Source of the DNA: Neofusicoccum parvum | Taxonomy: Eukaryota; Ascomycota; Dothideomycetes; Botryosphaeriales; Botryosphaeriaceae | Direction of reading: 5' to 3' | DNA length: 64,000 nucleotides | Assembly (NCBI GenBank): GCA_020912385.1 | Contig: CP087206.1 | Span: 4,154,001-4,218,000, forward strand | Shown: piece by piece, positions 12,489 to 24,873 of the stretch | Position numbering within the stretch: the first letter of the stretch is position 1 | Layout: the number at the start of each line of letters is the position of its first letter | The notes under the pieces: model-generated | Databases searched by the model: none | Seen by the model: the letters and a program-made list of their open reading frames with translations, nothing else | What the model was told of the DNA's origin: nothing | Program-made: the position numbers and the translations under genes

Positions 12489-14068
12489 ATGGACAGACTG
12501 CCCTTGGAACTCATCTCTCTGACTGTCTCTTTCATTGAGAGAGACTGCATCAGCTCATATGCAGCCATCTCCCGCTATTGGCAAGTAGCCGTCGAGACTG
12601 TCACCTTTCGCAGTCTTCGTGTTGAGAGCAGTGACCTGGCCACGTTTGCCGAGAGACTGGCAACTCCGCACCGCAGAGGAGCTCTTGAAACACTCACGTA
12701 CAACGTCTTTTTGCCAGGGTACTCTGACGACCGGTGTGCCAAATTTGAGAGAAGACGAGAAAGAGACGCCAACAATGCTGTTTTCAGCGAAGCTATCGTC
12801 GAGCTCTTCGACATTCTCAAGGGCTGGGAAGAGGAGGGAAAGTCTATGAGCAAGCAAGACCGTGCAGGCCGGATGATCACGCTGCACCTGGGCGCTTTTT
12901 CTCCAACGGATGTGCAACAGCCTCGCCCATATGACGACATGGGCGCACATCGCTATGAACGATCTATTTTGACTTTGTGTGATTCTGGGAAGATACCGGA
13001 AGTCCGGCGCATCACTGGATTTCAGACTCCAGGAATGAGCACGAGCACCAGAACTTTGCGCGCAGCATCTGTTGCTCAGATTGCGTCAAGGCTACCAAAT
13101 CTGAAGGAAATCTCCTGGTTCCTCGAAGACTGTGCTTTTTTTGAAGACGAAATCCGGCACAAGTATCGGAAAGGTATGCAATGTCGTAGAATCATGAAGA
13201 GCAGTAACTCATACGCCCCACCATAGGATTCGCCGACGCACTCTCAACCATTAACACTCACTGTCTGACGGAATTTCACCTTCATTTTCCTTTTGCCGAT
13301 CCTCTAAATGATGCTTTCCGCATCCCAAGCGGGACCGATCCCATCAACCCAGGCATCGACGAACTAAGCCAGTCCCTCCACGCCTTTCTCTCTGCCGCAC
13401 CCAATCTGCACACCTTCACCCTCTCGGGACCTATGGCACTTTCTCCCAGCCTCTTCGGACTCTCTCCTCCGTCGTCCAGCCAACCCCGCTGGCTGAATCT
13501 CCGCAAAGCCACTGTCGAAGTCGGCCGTACCACCCCAGCTGGCAGCTGGCTTTTCGTGCGCGATTCAGAAAATGATGCAGCCGTCGATTCGGACTACCAA
13601 CCAGAGCGAGGACGGGCCTCTGATGACACGGATACGGACTATCTCACGCCGCCTTTTGGATCGTCGGACGAAGGCGTTGACTCGGACGACAGCATGTTCC
13701 ACGAGACATACCACCCACACCATAGGGCCATCGCTACAGGCCAGCGACCTGAGAGACATTACCGAACGAAGGCGGATGTTGCAAAGCTCGAGCCGTTCAT
13801 GATGGCGGCGTCGAGGGCGGTGATAGGGATGCCGAAGCTGGAGGAATGCGTGGTGTGGGCGGGGAAGGATCTGGGTGATGAACCTATAGAGAGGCAGATT
13901 TATTTGGGCTTCTGTGATAAGAAAGGAGAAGAAGGGAGGAAAGTGGAGGTTGAGACGAAGGGTGGTTACGATGGGGACCCAAAGTGGAACCCATCGGAAA
14001 GGCTGAGAACCATTTGGCAGGATTGGGTTGGAAAAGACGGCACGGTGAAGTTTTGGCTTTGCGAATAG
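12489..14068 (+). CDS. F-box-like protein
   Basis: Two exons (12489-13173 and 13227-14068) encode about 508 residues. The N-terminus is an F-box-like motif (MDRLPLELISLTVSFI ... ISRYWQVAVETVTFRSL), suggesting an SCF ubiquitin-ligase substrate adaptor. The rest is a fungal-type variable region with leucine-rich segments and an Asp/Ser-rich acidic stretch near residues 350-400. No WD40 or clear LRR repeats are visible. The ATG at 12489 has a strong CACCATGG context; an in-frame ATG at 12408 would add 27 residues. The intron has donor GTATGC and acceptor CATAG. The substrate is unknown, and such F-box genes are numerous in fungi. Confidence 0.8.
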
Positions 14069-14232
14069 GATTGTAACTATTAACAGGCAAGTATAGTCCC
14101 TACTGTCCATGGCAAAAACCTTTGATCGCAAGAATATTTGACTTACCGCTTTCAAAGCTCATCTTTTCAAGTAGAAGGAAGCTGTCGTTTTATGTTTCAC
14201 AATCTTGCGGTGTCTTATTCAGGTGTAACACA

Positions 14233-15179
14233 TCACCAACCCAGCAGACCAATAGAAAGCTCGTTCCCACCCGCAATCTCTTCTCTCCTCTCCTTCAGCT
14301 CATCTACGTCCCAGTTCACCCACACGAACTTTCCCTTCAAGAAATTCGCCTCCGGACTGATTAGCCATAAGAAAAAGTGGCTCGAAAGATCAACTACGCG
14401 ACAATTTGTTAGCCAAACAATACAGCACAGGACAAGAAATTCCGATCAACGCGGACGAGGGCAAAAGAAACCCATCAGAACTCACTATCATCACAAGGTA
14501 TCGCCAGCCCCGACTTCTTATACATGGCCGTCTCGATGACTCCGGGATGCGCGCTCACGAACCTCAAATCCTGGCGCTCCTTCTGCAGCACCTCCATCAC
14601 CTTCACCGCCGCCGCCTTGCTCCCCACGTACCCGGAGAAGTCCGGGAACGCGCCCGCGTGCGCCGCCATCGTCGAAATGTTCACGAGCACCGCACCCGGC
14701 GCGGCCACTTCCAAAAAGCGCTGCGCCAGGTTGAACAGGCCCTTCACGTTGACCTCGTACCCGCGCCACCAGTCTTCCGGGTCGGCGGTGGCGAGCGCCG
14801 TGGGCGTGGAGAGGTGCCCGGCGTTGGCGATGAGCGCGTCGACGGCGGTGGCGGCCCCGAACGCCGTTTTGAGATGCTTGAACGCGTCCGCGACGTCCGC
14901 GGCCTTGGTCACGTCGCCAGCGTAGAGGGCGACGGCCGTCGACGGGTGGGAGGCTTCGACGGTCGCCTTGACGGTCTCCAGGCGGGAGAGGGTGCGGCCC
15001 ATCAGGAGGATGTTGGCTGCGCCGGCGGCGGCAAAGGTGGACGCCATGGCTGTGCCGATGCCAGAGCCGCCGCCGGTGATGAAGATGGTCTTCCCGGAGA
15101 GCGAGAGCTCAAGGCGGGTGTGGGAGATGGAGGGATAGGCCGTGCGGTGGAACGTTTTGGTATAGGTCGGTGCTGCCAT
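14233..15179 (-). CDS. Short-chain dehydrogenase/reductase (SDR)
   Basis: A classical SDR of about 285 residues. Exon 1 (15179-14486) carries the cofactor motif TGGGSGIG, the NAG motif (LIANAGHL), the catalytic Ser (VNISTMAAHAG) and the YVGSK active-site Tyr-Lys. It ends in GVIETAMYKKSG. Intron 1 (donor GTGAGT) runs to 14394. Exon 2 (14393-14233) gives the substrate-loop end FLWLISPEANFLKGKFVW, NWDVDEL, and the C-terminus GNELSIGLLGW. This matches a common fungal NAD(P)-dependent oxidoreductase group. The unspliced frame would stop early at 14475, which is why the C-terminus is easily missed. GC content is clearly higher than in the neighbours. Substrate unknown. Confidence 0.92.
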
Positions 15180-18009
15180 TTTGCTTTTCTCGACGTGCGT
15201 TGGGTTGGAGAGGGGTTAGAGTCTACGCTTGAAATACTCATGTCTGGTCTCATAAGCAATTTTCAGTAACAGTGCGCCAAGTGAGTGAGCGGGACTGCCT
15301 TCCTTCACGAGTATCATCTCTGAGCTTCCTCGCATCGCGCACCAATCAATGACTTGGTGCGGAGGCCTCATAGTGTTCTTTGTAGTACGAGACAGCTTGG
15401 CCCCCACGCCCCTCCACCGCCGCTTTGTGTGCCCATGTCCACGAGGCTGTCTTCTGGCCTCGTCCAGATTAAGAGTCTCGGCGACGACGACATACTGGTC
15501 TAGGCAATTTATTCTACGCGGATCTAATCTCAATAGAGGGCAATGCTTTGCGCAGCGATCCTATCGAGTAGTCCCATGGTCACTTCGATGTGCCGGCGCC
15601 CTCAGTTCTAGCGTACCTACTGAGGAGTGTAATACATGTAATAATAGGCTTTTGTAAACATCCCCTAGGTACACTCAACTCCTCCAGCTATCAGCGCAAT
15701 TGCAGCGTTCCGCGGAGCCGTTCGTAGGGTCACACAAGCGGGCATAAAGTGCGATGACGGCTAGTAAAATGGCAGTAGACATATTAGGAACGAGACCAGA
15801 TCCCCTGCATTGACTATATCCTATCCATTTCAGCATCGATATCGGGCGGGGTGGAATGGACTTCTTCATGGGAAGATGTTTCGGAGGTGGGATGGGACAA
15901 CTTTGATCCACAACCCGGAGGATCGATCGCTCCCTGGTTGTAATCGTTGGCTCGTGCGAAGACAACGAGCTCTTACAGACAAGGGTCCGTCGAGACGGTT
16001 AACCTACTGCACATGAGCCCCCTTCGGTAACGTCTATGGGCCAATGGCGGCTCCCGTTCTAATCCCACGCGGATCATATTCGTTTGAAGCATCTTCACTG
16101 TATCTCCACAGCCGCCAACTCTAGCTACTCTCTTCGCCCTCCGAACACCGTCTGTAATGACGAACGCTTCTGGAGGCCGATTGTCAACAGTACTCGGCAT
16201 ATATCAAGTTTTTTTCACCTAGCCGGCGTCGAGGCAACTCCTCTTCCGTCGCCGTCCACGACAGTATGATCGATCTCATTGAGGCTGACGAGATTATACC
16301 TATCTTCAAGCCGCTAAAGTAGAGAAACGTCCATGCATTGAATAAAGCCGTTGCAGAGGACAATGTTCTCGCCGCCAATTGCAAGGATGGCTTGTTGGCG
16401 GTGGCGCTCAGGCCCTGCACCACCTTTGGGCCTGGCAGCCCCGGATACCTGGGCAGGATACAAAGCGGAAAAATTCCGCGTTAAGACGGGAGAGAACAAC
16501 CCATAGGATTTCCCTTACATTGCAACCCTGGCCTATGCATGCCTTCTTCCTGCCAAACGGCTTCTGCTCGCTTCCGAACCCGTACCACGAGATTCTACTA
16601 GCCGACCAACACATCGAGGGTGAGGCTTTCAACATCACCCAATCAGAACGCATGTGGTTATGGGACATCATGCTATCTACCTCTACCGCTACCGACAATG
16701 ATATCATCAAAGCACCCCTGGATAATCGCCTCCGGCGTCTGCTTCTTTCCGAGTGGGGTATGTGGGTTTCCTCCCTCGTTCGCAAAAAGTCCAGCACGGT
16801 CCGCGAGGGCGTAGTCTTTGCGTGTATGACGCGCACGTTGAGCAATGGAGAAGTCTATTAGGATCCTTAGATATCAGCCCGTTATCCCTTCACAGGACGG
16901 CATCCAGGAAAGCGTGGATTGGTACGACAATAATGATAAGAAAGGACAGATGCCATTCAAAAATGCCGATGTCTACCATGCATTTGCTCTCTTGTGCTAT
17001 CGAAAATCTTCTCCCTTGTGGTCCGATCTTTCTAGTCCTCTGTGGTAAGTTCACAATAAGCTCGGCTTTGGTTCTGTAGGGAAATTCCTTGTGCTTTAGA
17101 AGTATATCTTGCTCGGATGATAGAAAGTAATCCTTCAGAGATAACCCAAGATATTATGTGAGGGAGAAGCGAATGGCGTGCCGTCCGAATACTTCCGCAA
17201 TCTTTCAGCTGCTCTCTCCACGTTAATCGGAGGGAATATTGCCCCGGTTTGAATAGTTGCGGGTAAATGGTGCTCCACAAAACACTAGTGAAATTGAGTT
17301 TGGGCGACTGGGGTGGATGATTACTCAACGCCACTGCCGTACTCGGCTGGCACCAAACGCCGAGATCCCGAGCAGCTCGTCAAAAACCTACCATTCACTT
17401 GCATCTCCTCAATGAACTCGGCCCGGCACATTGTAAACGATTAATAAAGCTCCATCTAACTGGAAGAGGCTCCTTTGATAGACGACTCTACCATTAAGCC
17501 CCCCGTAACGCTTTACCATTCTTTAAATGGAACGACTTCAACCTTCTTATACCAACCTTTTAAATGCTATGTACAATCATTGTAAAGTTTAATACTACGG
17601 ACATGGTATTTGTACGATATTATAAGGTTCAAAGTCCCTAAGCTCTTAAATAATAGAGAGATCAAGCAGAGAATCGCATTTAGTATCCACTTCGCTTGAT
17701 AATCATGCGTTCTTTGTGTTGTGTAATTTTCGCAAAGTTCGGCATATCGACAAGCAGATCCGGCCATATACATCATGGGGCCTTGAACTTTCTTGGTCCG
17801 TTCGCTGAGAAGCTGACCAATCTTCGGACATAAATTCGGGGACGAATAGTGCATACTCATTTCACCACGCTTCCGTCTCCAGGATCACTACACATGAAAT
17901 CAATTTAACTTCCTTCTTCCATACAATTCATTCCCTTGTCCACATATCCTCTACTGAGCCTCTAAATCACTTACACCAACGTCCGGGGTGTCGTTCCAAA
18001 ACAGACGCA
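15180..18009. other. Long gene-poor region
   Basis: About 2.8 kb between the SDR and epoxide hydrolase genes. Only one weak candidate frame is listed (16539-16861). The part from about 17,370 to 17,950 is AT-rich with many short stops. No terminal inverted repeats or transposase motifs were recognised. It could include decayed coding sequence. Confidence 0.4.
16539..16861 (+). CDS. Hypothetical protein or gene remnant
   Basis: The frame from the in-frame ATG at 16539 gives about 107 residues with a protein-like central part (ITQSERMWLWDIML, LRRLLLSEWGMWVSSLVR). I recognise no family. An antisense frame of similar length overlaps it. It may be a real small gene, one exon of a larger gene, or chance. 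Confidence 0.2.
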
Positions 18010-19260
18010 ATGGCTTCCTTCCAGACCCTGCCGGAGAGTGCGAAAGGCTCTCCCACGAGGTTCACTGTCTCCATCGAAGAGGAGAAGTTGCAACAAATGA
18101 AAGATCTCATCAAATTGTCACCGATTGGAGTCGGAACGTATGAGAACACTTCCAAGGAGGGTCAATTTGGTATATCACGAAAGTGGTTAGCCGATGCTAG
18201 AGCAGAATGGGCGGGCAACTTTAGCTGGTATGCAGCAAGCCGATGCCTTACGAGAGTGCCGTGTACTAACATTGCATGATTGTGAAGGCGCACGTATGAA
18301 AAGTTCATCAACGGCTTCCCAAACTACAAGCTCGATGTTACCGATGACGACGGCAGGGTTTACGGAGTCCATTTTGTTGCCCTGTTCTCGACCAACCCTT
18401 CAGCCGTGCCGATTGCGTTCTTCCATGGCTGGCCTGGCAGCTTTCTCGAGTTTCTTCCCCTCCTTTCACTCTTGAAGGAGCGCTACCCGACTGCCGATCA
18501 GCTTCCGTACCACGTTATCGTTCCTTCTCTCCCAGGATACACGTTCTCCGCCAAACCGCCACTGGACAAGGACTGGACTTACAGGGACAGCGCAAGAATT
18601 ATGCACAAACTACTCTGTGAGCTCGGCTTTGAACAGAGCGGGTACGCTGTCCAAGGTGGTGACATTGGCAGTGTCATCAGCCGCACGTTGGCCACGACAT
18701 ACAGCCAATGCAAGGTCATACACGTCAATTTTTCTCCCATGCTGAAGCCCGATGGTGTGGAAGACTCCTCCATCAACGAGCTTGAGGCCAAGCAGCTCAA
18801 ACGAGCAGAAGAATTCTTCAAAAGCGGCCACGCGTACGGCCTTGAGCACGGAACGCGCCCTGCCACAATTGGACTGGCGCTTTCCTCCTCGCCGATTGCT
18901 CTGCTTGCTTGGATTGGCGAGAAATTTCAGGAATGGACGGACGAAGATCTACCCCTGACCACCATCCTAGAGTCTGTGTCTCTGTACTGGTTGACTGACA
19001 CGTTCCCCACGAGTATCTACCCATATCGAGAACTGTTTGGCCCGGATGCAGATCGTGGATATCCTTACTGTGAGAAGCCCACAGGATACTCATGGTTCCC
19101 GATGGAGTTGGCGCCAATACCTAAGGCGTGGGTGGAAACTACGGCGGATTTGGTTTGGCACAAGCAGCACACTAAGGGGGGTCATTTTGCTGCTTTAGAG
19201 AGACCAGATGCACTACTGGATGATGTCGAGGCGTTCATCAAGCTGGCTTGGGTCGAATGA
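18010..19260 (+). CDS. Epoxide hydrolase (microsomal type, EHN + alpha/beta-hydrolase)
   Basis: Hydrolyses epoxides to diols. Exons 18010-18227 and 18288-19260 give about 396 residues, normal for the family. The N-terminal EHN domain (residues 1-110) holds the family SW-R-YEKFINGFP element formed across the intron. The oxyanion motif is HGWPGSF. The nucleophilic Asp sits in VQGGDIGSV, in the usual -GGDxGS- form. The C-terminal GGHFAALERP supplies the catalytic His. No signal peptide or N-terminal membrane helix is evident, so a cytosolic enzyme is likely. The intron has donor GTATGC, branch ACTAAC and acceptor GAAG. Such enzymes act in detoxification or in opening epoxides of polyketides. It lies 1 kb upstream of the ABC transporter in the same direction. 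Confidence 0.93.
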
Positions 19261-20219
19261 TAGGCCCATGTATTTACTCAACACCACGATAATGTCATTT
19301 TAGCTGTTCATACATGTCCATCTACTCAAATTCTGTGATAACTAAAGCCACTGGTGCCATAACTTGGACTGCCCGTCGGTCAATTTTGCCGGAAACCAGC
19401 CGTTCCCATCTGCGTGACGATCTACCCGGTCAAATTGCGTGCTTCGGCTTCCTCAGAGCAACTAGAAGTGAGAAGCTATCATCCGTTCAAGTCTACACGT
19501 AGCTTTCAATTGAGTAATGTGAAATTGGAACACGACGTGGACCGATTACTGCTACGTGTCTAGAACGTGCTTTCAGCCAAGGGTTCGGCGTGTGGAGCAT
19601 ATAGAAACTCCGCTTGAATCAGTTCGATTAGTCTAGTGCGAGGCGGTCGAATGTTGCTCCGCTTCAAGAAGACAACGTACACCGCGGCAGTTCAAGTTCC
19701 GTCATCGTTATCATCAGATAGAATCGTTAGAAGGCCTGCTGAATAATTTCAAGGATTATAAATCGGAACACTTCCAGCTAGCTTCCGAGCCTTTTATTCG
19801 TTCCTCAGAGTACTTGCTAGTTACGAAATAATGTTTAAAGTTTGTCATGACGCCATCTACCTGGAACGGTATGGCTGTCGGTGGTAGCTGTGACTTGTAT
19901 CAAGTCCAAGTCAGGAAATATTGACGCGATTGGCTTGATACTGAGCACGCTAGGGTCGGCTATGAGCAGTGCGGTGTAATTCCATGCGGTCGGCCTGGGC
20001 GGCTGCTATCCCGAACGATATGGGCCGTGTTGGAAATCCACGGACGAATATCGCAGCATTAGGAATTGAAATCTAACAAACGGATTGATAAGTTCTTGTG
20101 AGTTTCAAAAGTACTTCATTCCAATCATCGAATACACCTAAACTGTGTAAAGAAGAGGCGGTTGTCAAAGGTTTCGGAACCCTAAAAGCTCAAACCCATT
20201 TATTGTTCATCGACTGACA
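19261..20219. promoter_or_regulatory. Intergenic region upstream of the ABC transporter
   Basis: A 959-base gap without a supported gene. It contains a TCCACGGA octamer at 20037-20044 and a CCGCGG core at 19682-19687. Both resemble yeast pleiotropic-drug-response elements and are listed separately below. Confidence 0.45.
20037..20044 (-). promoter_or_regulatory. Candidate PDRE-like site (TCCACGGA / TCCGTGGA)
   Basis: The octamer is the reverse complement of TCCGTGGA, a known yeast Pdr1/Pdr3 site variant. It lies 176 bases before the ATG of a PDR-type ABC transporter. Whether filamentous fungi use the same site is not established here; the match is suggestive only. Confidence 0.35.
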
Positions 20220-23200
20220 ATGAGTTTATCGGAAAAGTAAGAGCAACAATCCGTCCCATCCAGCAGTAAGAGGACTTGATGAGAACTGACTGCCTCCTCC
20301 AGGAACATGCGGTACGATCGCACGGGCGGCTCTGAATCGGGGGGCGATAGCAGTTCCGAAGTCAACAAGACCGGTAGTGACGACAGAAAGGAGGACGCAG
20401 ATCTGTTCCCATCCATCACTCCAGAGAACGAGAGGGAGCTCATTGAGCTTGCCCGTGCTGCCTCACAACGGCAGGCCAATCTGCAGCGCAACTCGATCAA
20501 GTCTCGCTCCTCGCTCGATACTGTCATGGACCTCCCCCAGAACTCGCCTGTTCTTGACCCCGACGATGGCAATTTCAGCCTCCACAAGTGGCTTCGTTAC
20601 ATGGTATTAGCTGCCCAGAACAAGGGGTTGCGTCAACCGAGAGCGGGTGTGATGTTCCGGAATCTGGGTGTCTACGGCTCTGGATCAACACTGCAATTCC
20701 AACACACTGTGGCGTCTTCAATTCTGGCCCCCTTCCGTTCAATCAGATCCGGAGGGACCTCACATGGGCAGAGACCGATCCTGCAGAATATGCATGGCAA
20801 TATCGATGGTGGCGAACTGCTTTTGGTTCTCGGTCGTCCTGGGAGCGGATGCTCTACACTACTCAAGACCATCACCGGGGCGACCCAGGGACTGAACATC
20901 AGCGAGGAGTCGTTCCTGGACTACAAGGGTGTGTCGCCAAAGACAATGAACAAACACTTTGAAGGAGAGGTTCTCTACAATCAGGAGGTGGACCGTCACT
21001 TTCCTCATCTGACGGTGGGCCAGACACTGGAGATGGCGGCGAGCTACCGTGCACCAGCCGAGCCCTGGAACGGGATGTCGCGAGACGAATGGGCCAGCTA
21101 TGTTACGAAAGTCACAATGCGTGTGTTCGGGTTGAGCCATACCTACAACACAAAGGTTGGGAACGACTTTATCCGCGGTGTTTCTGGAGGAGAGAGAAAA
21201 CGGGTCAGCATTGCCGAGATGGCCGTTGCAGGCTCCTACCTTGCGGCATGGGACAACAGCACAAGAGGATTGGACTCTGCGACGGCCTTGGAATTCGTGA
21301 AAGCTCTCAAAACATACGCCACTCTCGCCAACACGGCCCACGTTGCGGCTCTCTACCAGGCCAGTCAGGCAATCTACGACCTCTTCGACAAAGTCACCGT
21401 CTTGTACGAAGGAAAACAAATCTTTTTTGGTTCGACGACACGAGCGCAACGTTTCTTCGAAGAAATGGGCTGGGACTGTCCTCCTCGCCAAACCACCGCA
21501 GATTTCCTCACCTCTGTTACGAATCCGATAGAGCGGAAGCCACGGAAAGGAATGGAGGATCACGTTCCGCGAACCGCAGAGGACTTCAAGAAGTACTGGG
21601 AGAGTTCTGAAGACTTCAAAGCCCTCTGCCGGGGTATAGAAGAGGATAGTAAGGCGGATACAGACAGCACTCTTGCGGACCTCGAAGCATCCAAGCACAG
21701 CCGCCAGGCCGAACACACGGATCCCAGCTCTCCTTACATGATCCCTGTCACCACACAAGTCTTGATCAACACCAAGCGAGCATATCTCAGAGTGTGGCAG
21801 GACAAAGCGTCTACGGTAACCACCATCATCGCGCAAGTTGTCCAAGCCCTCCTCGTTGGGTCAATGTTCTACAACACCGAGGACGCTACCCAAGGGTTCC
21901 GAGGGAAAGCGGCAGTGCTCAACTTCGCTGTTGTCCTGAACGCCATGGTAGCCATTGCCGAGATCCAGAGTCTCTACAGCCAGCGGCCCGTTATCGAGAA
22001 ACACAAGTCATACGCCTTCTACCGTCCCTTTACCGAAGCCTTGGCTGGGATTGTCGCCGACATACCTGTCAAGTTCGTCATTTCCGTGGTTTTCAACATC
22101 ATTCTTTACTTCCTGGCCAACCTACGACGAGAACCTGCCCAATTCTTCATTTACTTTCTCGTGTCATATCTTATTACCATGGTCATGACCGCGCTATTTC
22201 GGTTTATTGCCGCATCAACAAAGACGATCTCGTCGGCTTTGGCTATGGCGGGAGTAACATTCCTGATCATCATAGCCTACACCGGTTTTTCATTGCCCGT
22301 TCCATACATGTAACTTCCCCTACTCCTTCCGCTGTCACAACGACTAACACTGTTCAGGACGGACTGGTTTTCTTGGCTCCATTGGTTGAACCCTGTCTTT
22401 TACTCGTACGAAATGGTTGTCGCCAACGAGTTCCACGGGCGCAACTTCACATGCTCTGATGTGGTTCCGGCTTACGACAATCTGCAAGGCACCGGCTTTG
22501 TTTGCAACACTCCAGGAGCGGTTCCAGGCAGGTGGACTGTGTCAGGCGATGACTACATCTCTGCGAGCTACGAGTATTCCTACTCGCATGTTTGGCGCAA
22601 CTTCGGCATTCTGTGCGCCTTCTTGATTGTTCTCATGGTAGCGTATTTTGCCGCAACCGAATTGAACTCTTCGACCAGCTCTAAAGCCGAGGCTTTGGTG
22701 TTTCGCCGCAAACGCCTGCCAGGGCATCTCATGCCGGCGAACGATCTGGAATCGCTAGACGGACCTCCGCAGCCTCCAGCCATAGTGGAACACGATGAGA
22801 GCTACATCCCTGCCCAGACGAGCATCTTCGCCTGGAAGGATCTGACCTACGATATCCAGATCAAACAAGAACAAAGAAGGCTGCTTGATCATGTTTCAGG
22901 ATGGGTGAAGCCGGGCACATTAACGGCTCTGATGGGAGCATCTGGCGCTGGAAAGACCACCCTTCTGGATGTTCTGGCGCAAAGAGTCTCTATCGGCGTT
23001 GTTTCTGGGTCCACGATGGTTGATGGAAGGCCGCTCGACCCGAGCTTCCGGAGGAAAACGGGCTATGTTCAGCAACAGGGTAAGCTTCCGACCCTGAGCA
23101 GACTTCATCAGAGCTAACAGACCAAGACCTGCACCTTGATACTCCTACGGTTCGTGAGAGTCTGCGGTTCAGCGCCATGTTGCGTCAGCCCAAGACAGTG

Positions 23201-24873
23201 CCGATCAAAGAGAAGTACGACTACGTGGAGAACGTCATCAAAACGCTCGGGATGGAATCATTTGCAGATGCGGTAGTCGGCCAGCCGGGAGAGGGGCTCA
23301 ATGTCGAGCAGCGTAAGCGACTGACGATCGGCGTGGAGTTGGCTGCAAAGCCAGACCTGCTACTGTTCTTGGATGAGCCCACAAGTGGTCTGGATTCCCA
23401 AAGCTCGTGGGATATTGGCGCTCTACTACGTAAGCTCGCGAGCGGCGGCCAGGCAGTGCTTTGCACGATACACCAGCCCAGTGCTGTTCTTTTCCAGCTA
23501 TTCGACCGTCTTCTATTTCTCGCTCCGGGAGGTCGAACGGTTTACTTCGGAGAGATTGGCAACAACTCTGAGACGATGCTGAAGTACTTTGAGGGAAATG
23601 GGGCAAGGAAATGCGATCCCAAGGAGAACCCAGCCGAGTATGTCCGACACCGCAAGGTCTGAGGGTGACTGCTGACTGTGTTTAGATACATGCTCGAAAT
23701 GGTAGGAGCGGGCGCCAATGGGTCTGCTGCGAATGATTGGCCCGAAGTATGGAAACACAGTCCAGAGCGTTTAGCCATCCAGGCAGAACTCTCGGACCTC
23801 CTTCAGGAGCCCAAGGAATCCGAAATGGACCCCAGCGATACCGCCTCCCAGACCGAGTTCGCGATGCCATTCTCGTCTCAGCTGTATCATGTGGCCCATC
23901 GGGTGTTCCAGCAGTATTGGCGCACACCGTCATACGTCTGGTCAAAGATTGCTCTTAGCACATTATCGGGTCTGTTCATTGGATTCACATTCTACAAAGC
24001 CGATCATTCGATCCAAGGAACGGAGAGTGTGATTTTCAGCGCTTTCACCGTCTCTACGATCCTCGCGACATTGGCCCAGCAGGTAAGGAGATGCTCTCCC
24101 CGTGCATTAATCGTGAGATTAACTGACGAAACCAGGTTTTCCCGATGTTCGTCTCCCAGCGTGCTCTTTACGAAGTTCGAGAGCGTCCGTCGAACGCATA
24201 CTCCTGGAAGGCGTTTTTGATTGCCAACACCATTGTGGAGATTCCATACCAGGTCTTGATCGGCATTATTGTGCATGCCACATTCTTCTACGCAATCAAT
24301 GGCATTCAGTCCTCCGGTAATCAGCTCACAATTCTTCTCTTCTGTATCCAGTTCTTCATCTACGCCTCATCATTCGCCCATCTTGTCATCGCAGCGATGC
24401 CAGATGCCGAGTCCGCCAGCCACATTTCCGTGCTCCTGTTCTCGTTCACTCTGGCTTTCAACGGCGTCATGCAACCTCCCGATGCGCTTCCGGGGTTCTG
24501 GACGTTCATGTGGCGGATATCGCCTCTGACCTACTGGATTGCGGGCGTGGTGGGCACAGTCACACACGATCGAGAGATCGAGTGCTCATCGTCCGAACTC
24601 GCAGTTTTCGATCCGCCTTCCAGCCAAACGTGCCTGGAGTATCTTACTCCCTACCTCCAGCAGAATCCTGGCCAGCTGGTCAATCCGAACGACACGGCCA
24701 ACTGTCAGTACTGCAGCTTCACGTACGCAGACCAATACGTCTCGTCATTCAAGGTCGAGTGGTCCGACCGATGGCGCAATTTTGGAATCGTTTGGGCCTA
24801 TGTGGGGTTCAATATAGCAATGGCTACAATCTTGTATTACACTTTTAGAGTCAAAAAGTGGCGGCGCGGTTAG
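20220..24873 (+). CDS. PDR-subfamily ABC transporter (ABC-G, full size)
   Basis: A plasma-membrane efflux pump with the (NBD-TMD)x2 layout. Six exons: 20220-20236, 20303-22309, 22358-23079, 23121-23637, 23686-24082 and 24136-24873. Exon 1 is only 17 bases (MSLSEK); the next in-frame ATG is 20307. NBD1 has the degenerate Walker A of fungal PDR pumps (GRPGSGCST), signature [13 protein letters not shown] and [14 protein letters not shown]1 covers about residues 500-760, with a large extracellular loop containing Cys. NBD2 has canonical Walker [13 protein letters not shown], the PDR-type signature [12 protein letters not shown] and Walker [17 protein letters not shown]2 ends with Cys-containing loops and a basic tail (RVKKWRRG). 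About 1,460 residues in all. It likely exports drugs or a locally made metabolite; the substrate cannot be read from sequence. Confidence 0.94.

Noticed and set aside
17370..17950. AT-rich block as a RIP-mutated transposon
   Set aside because: No terminal repeats or transposase remnants were recognised; AT-richness alone is not enough.
20859..21845. 328-codon minus-strand frame
   Set aside because: Antisense of the first half of the ABC transporter.
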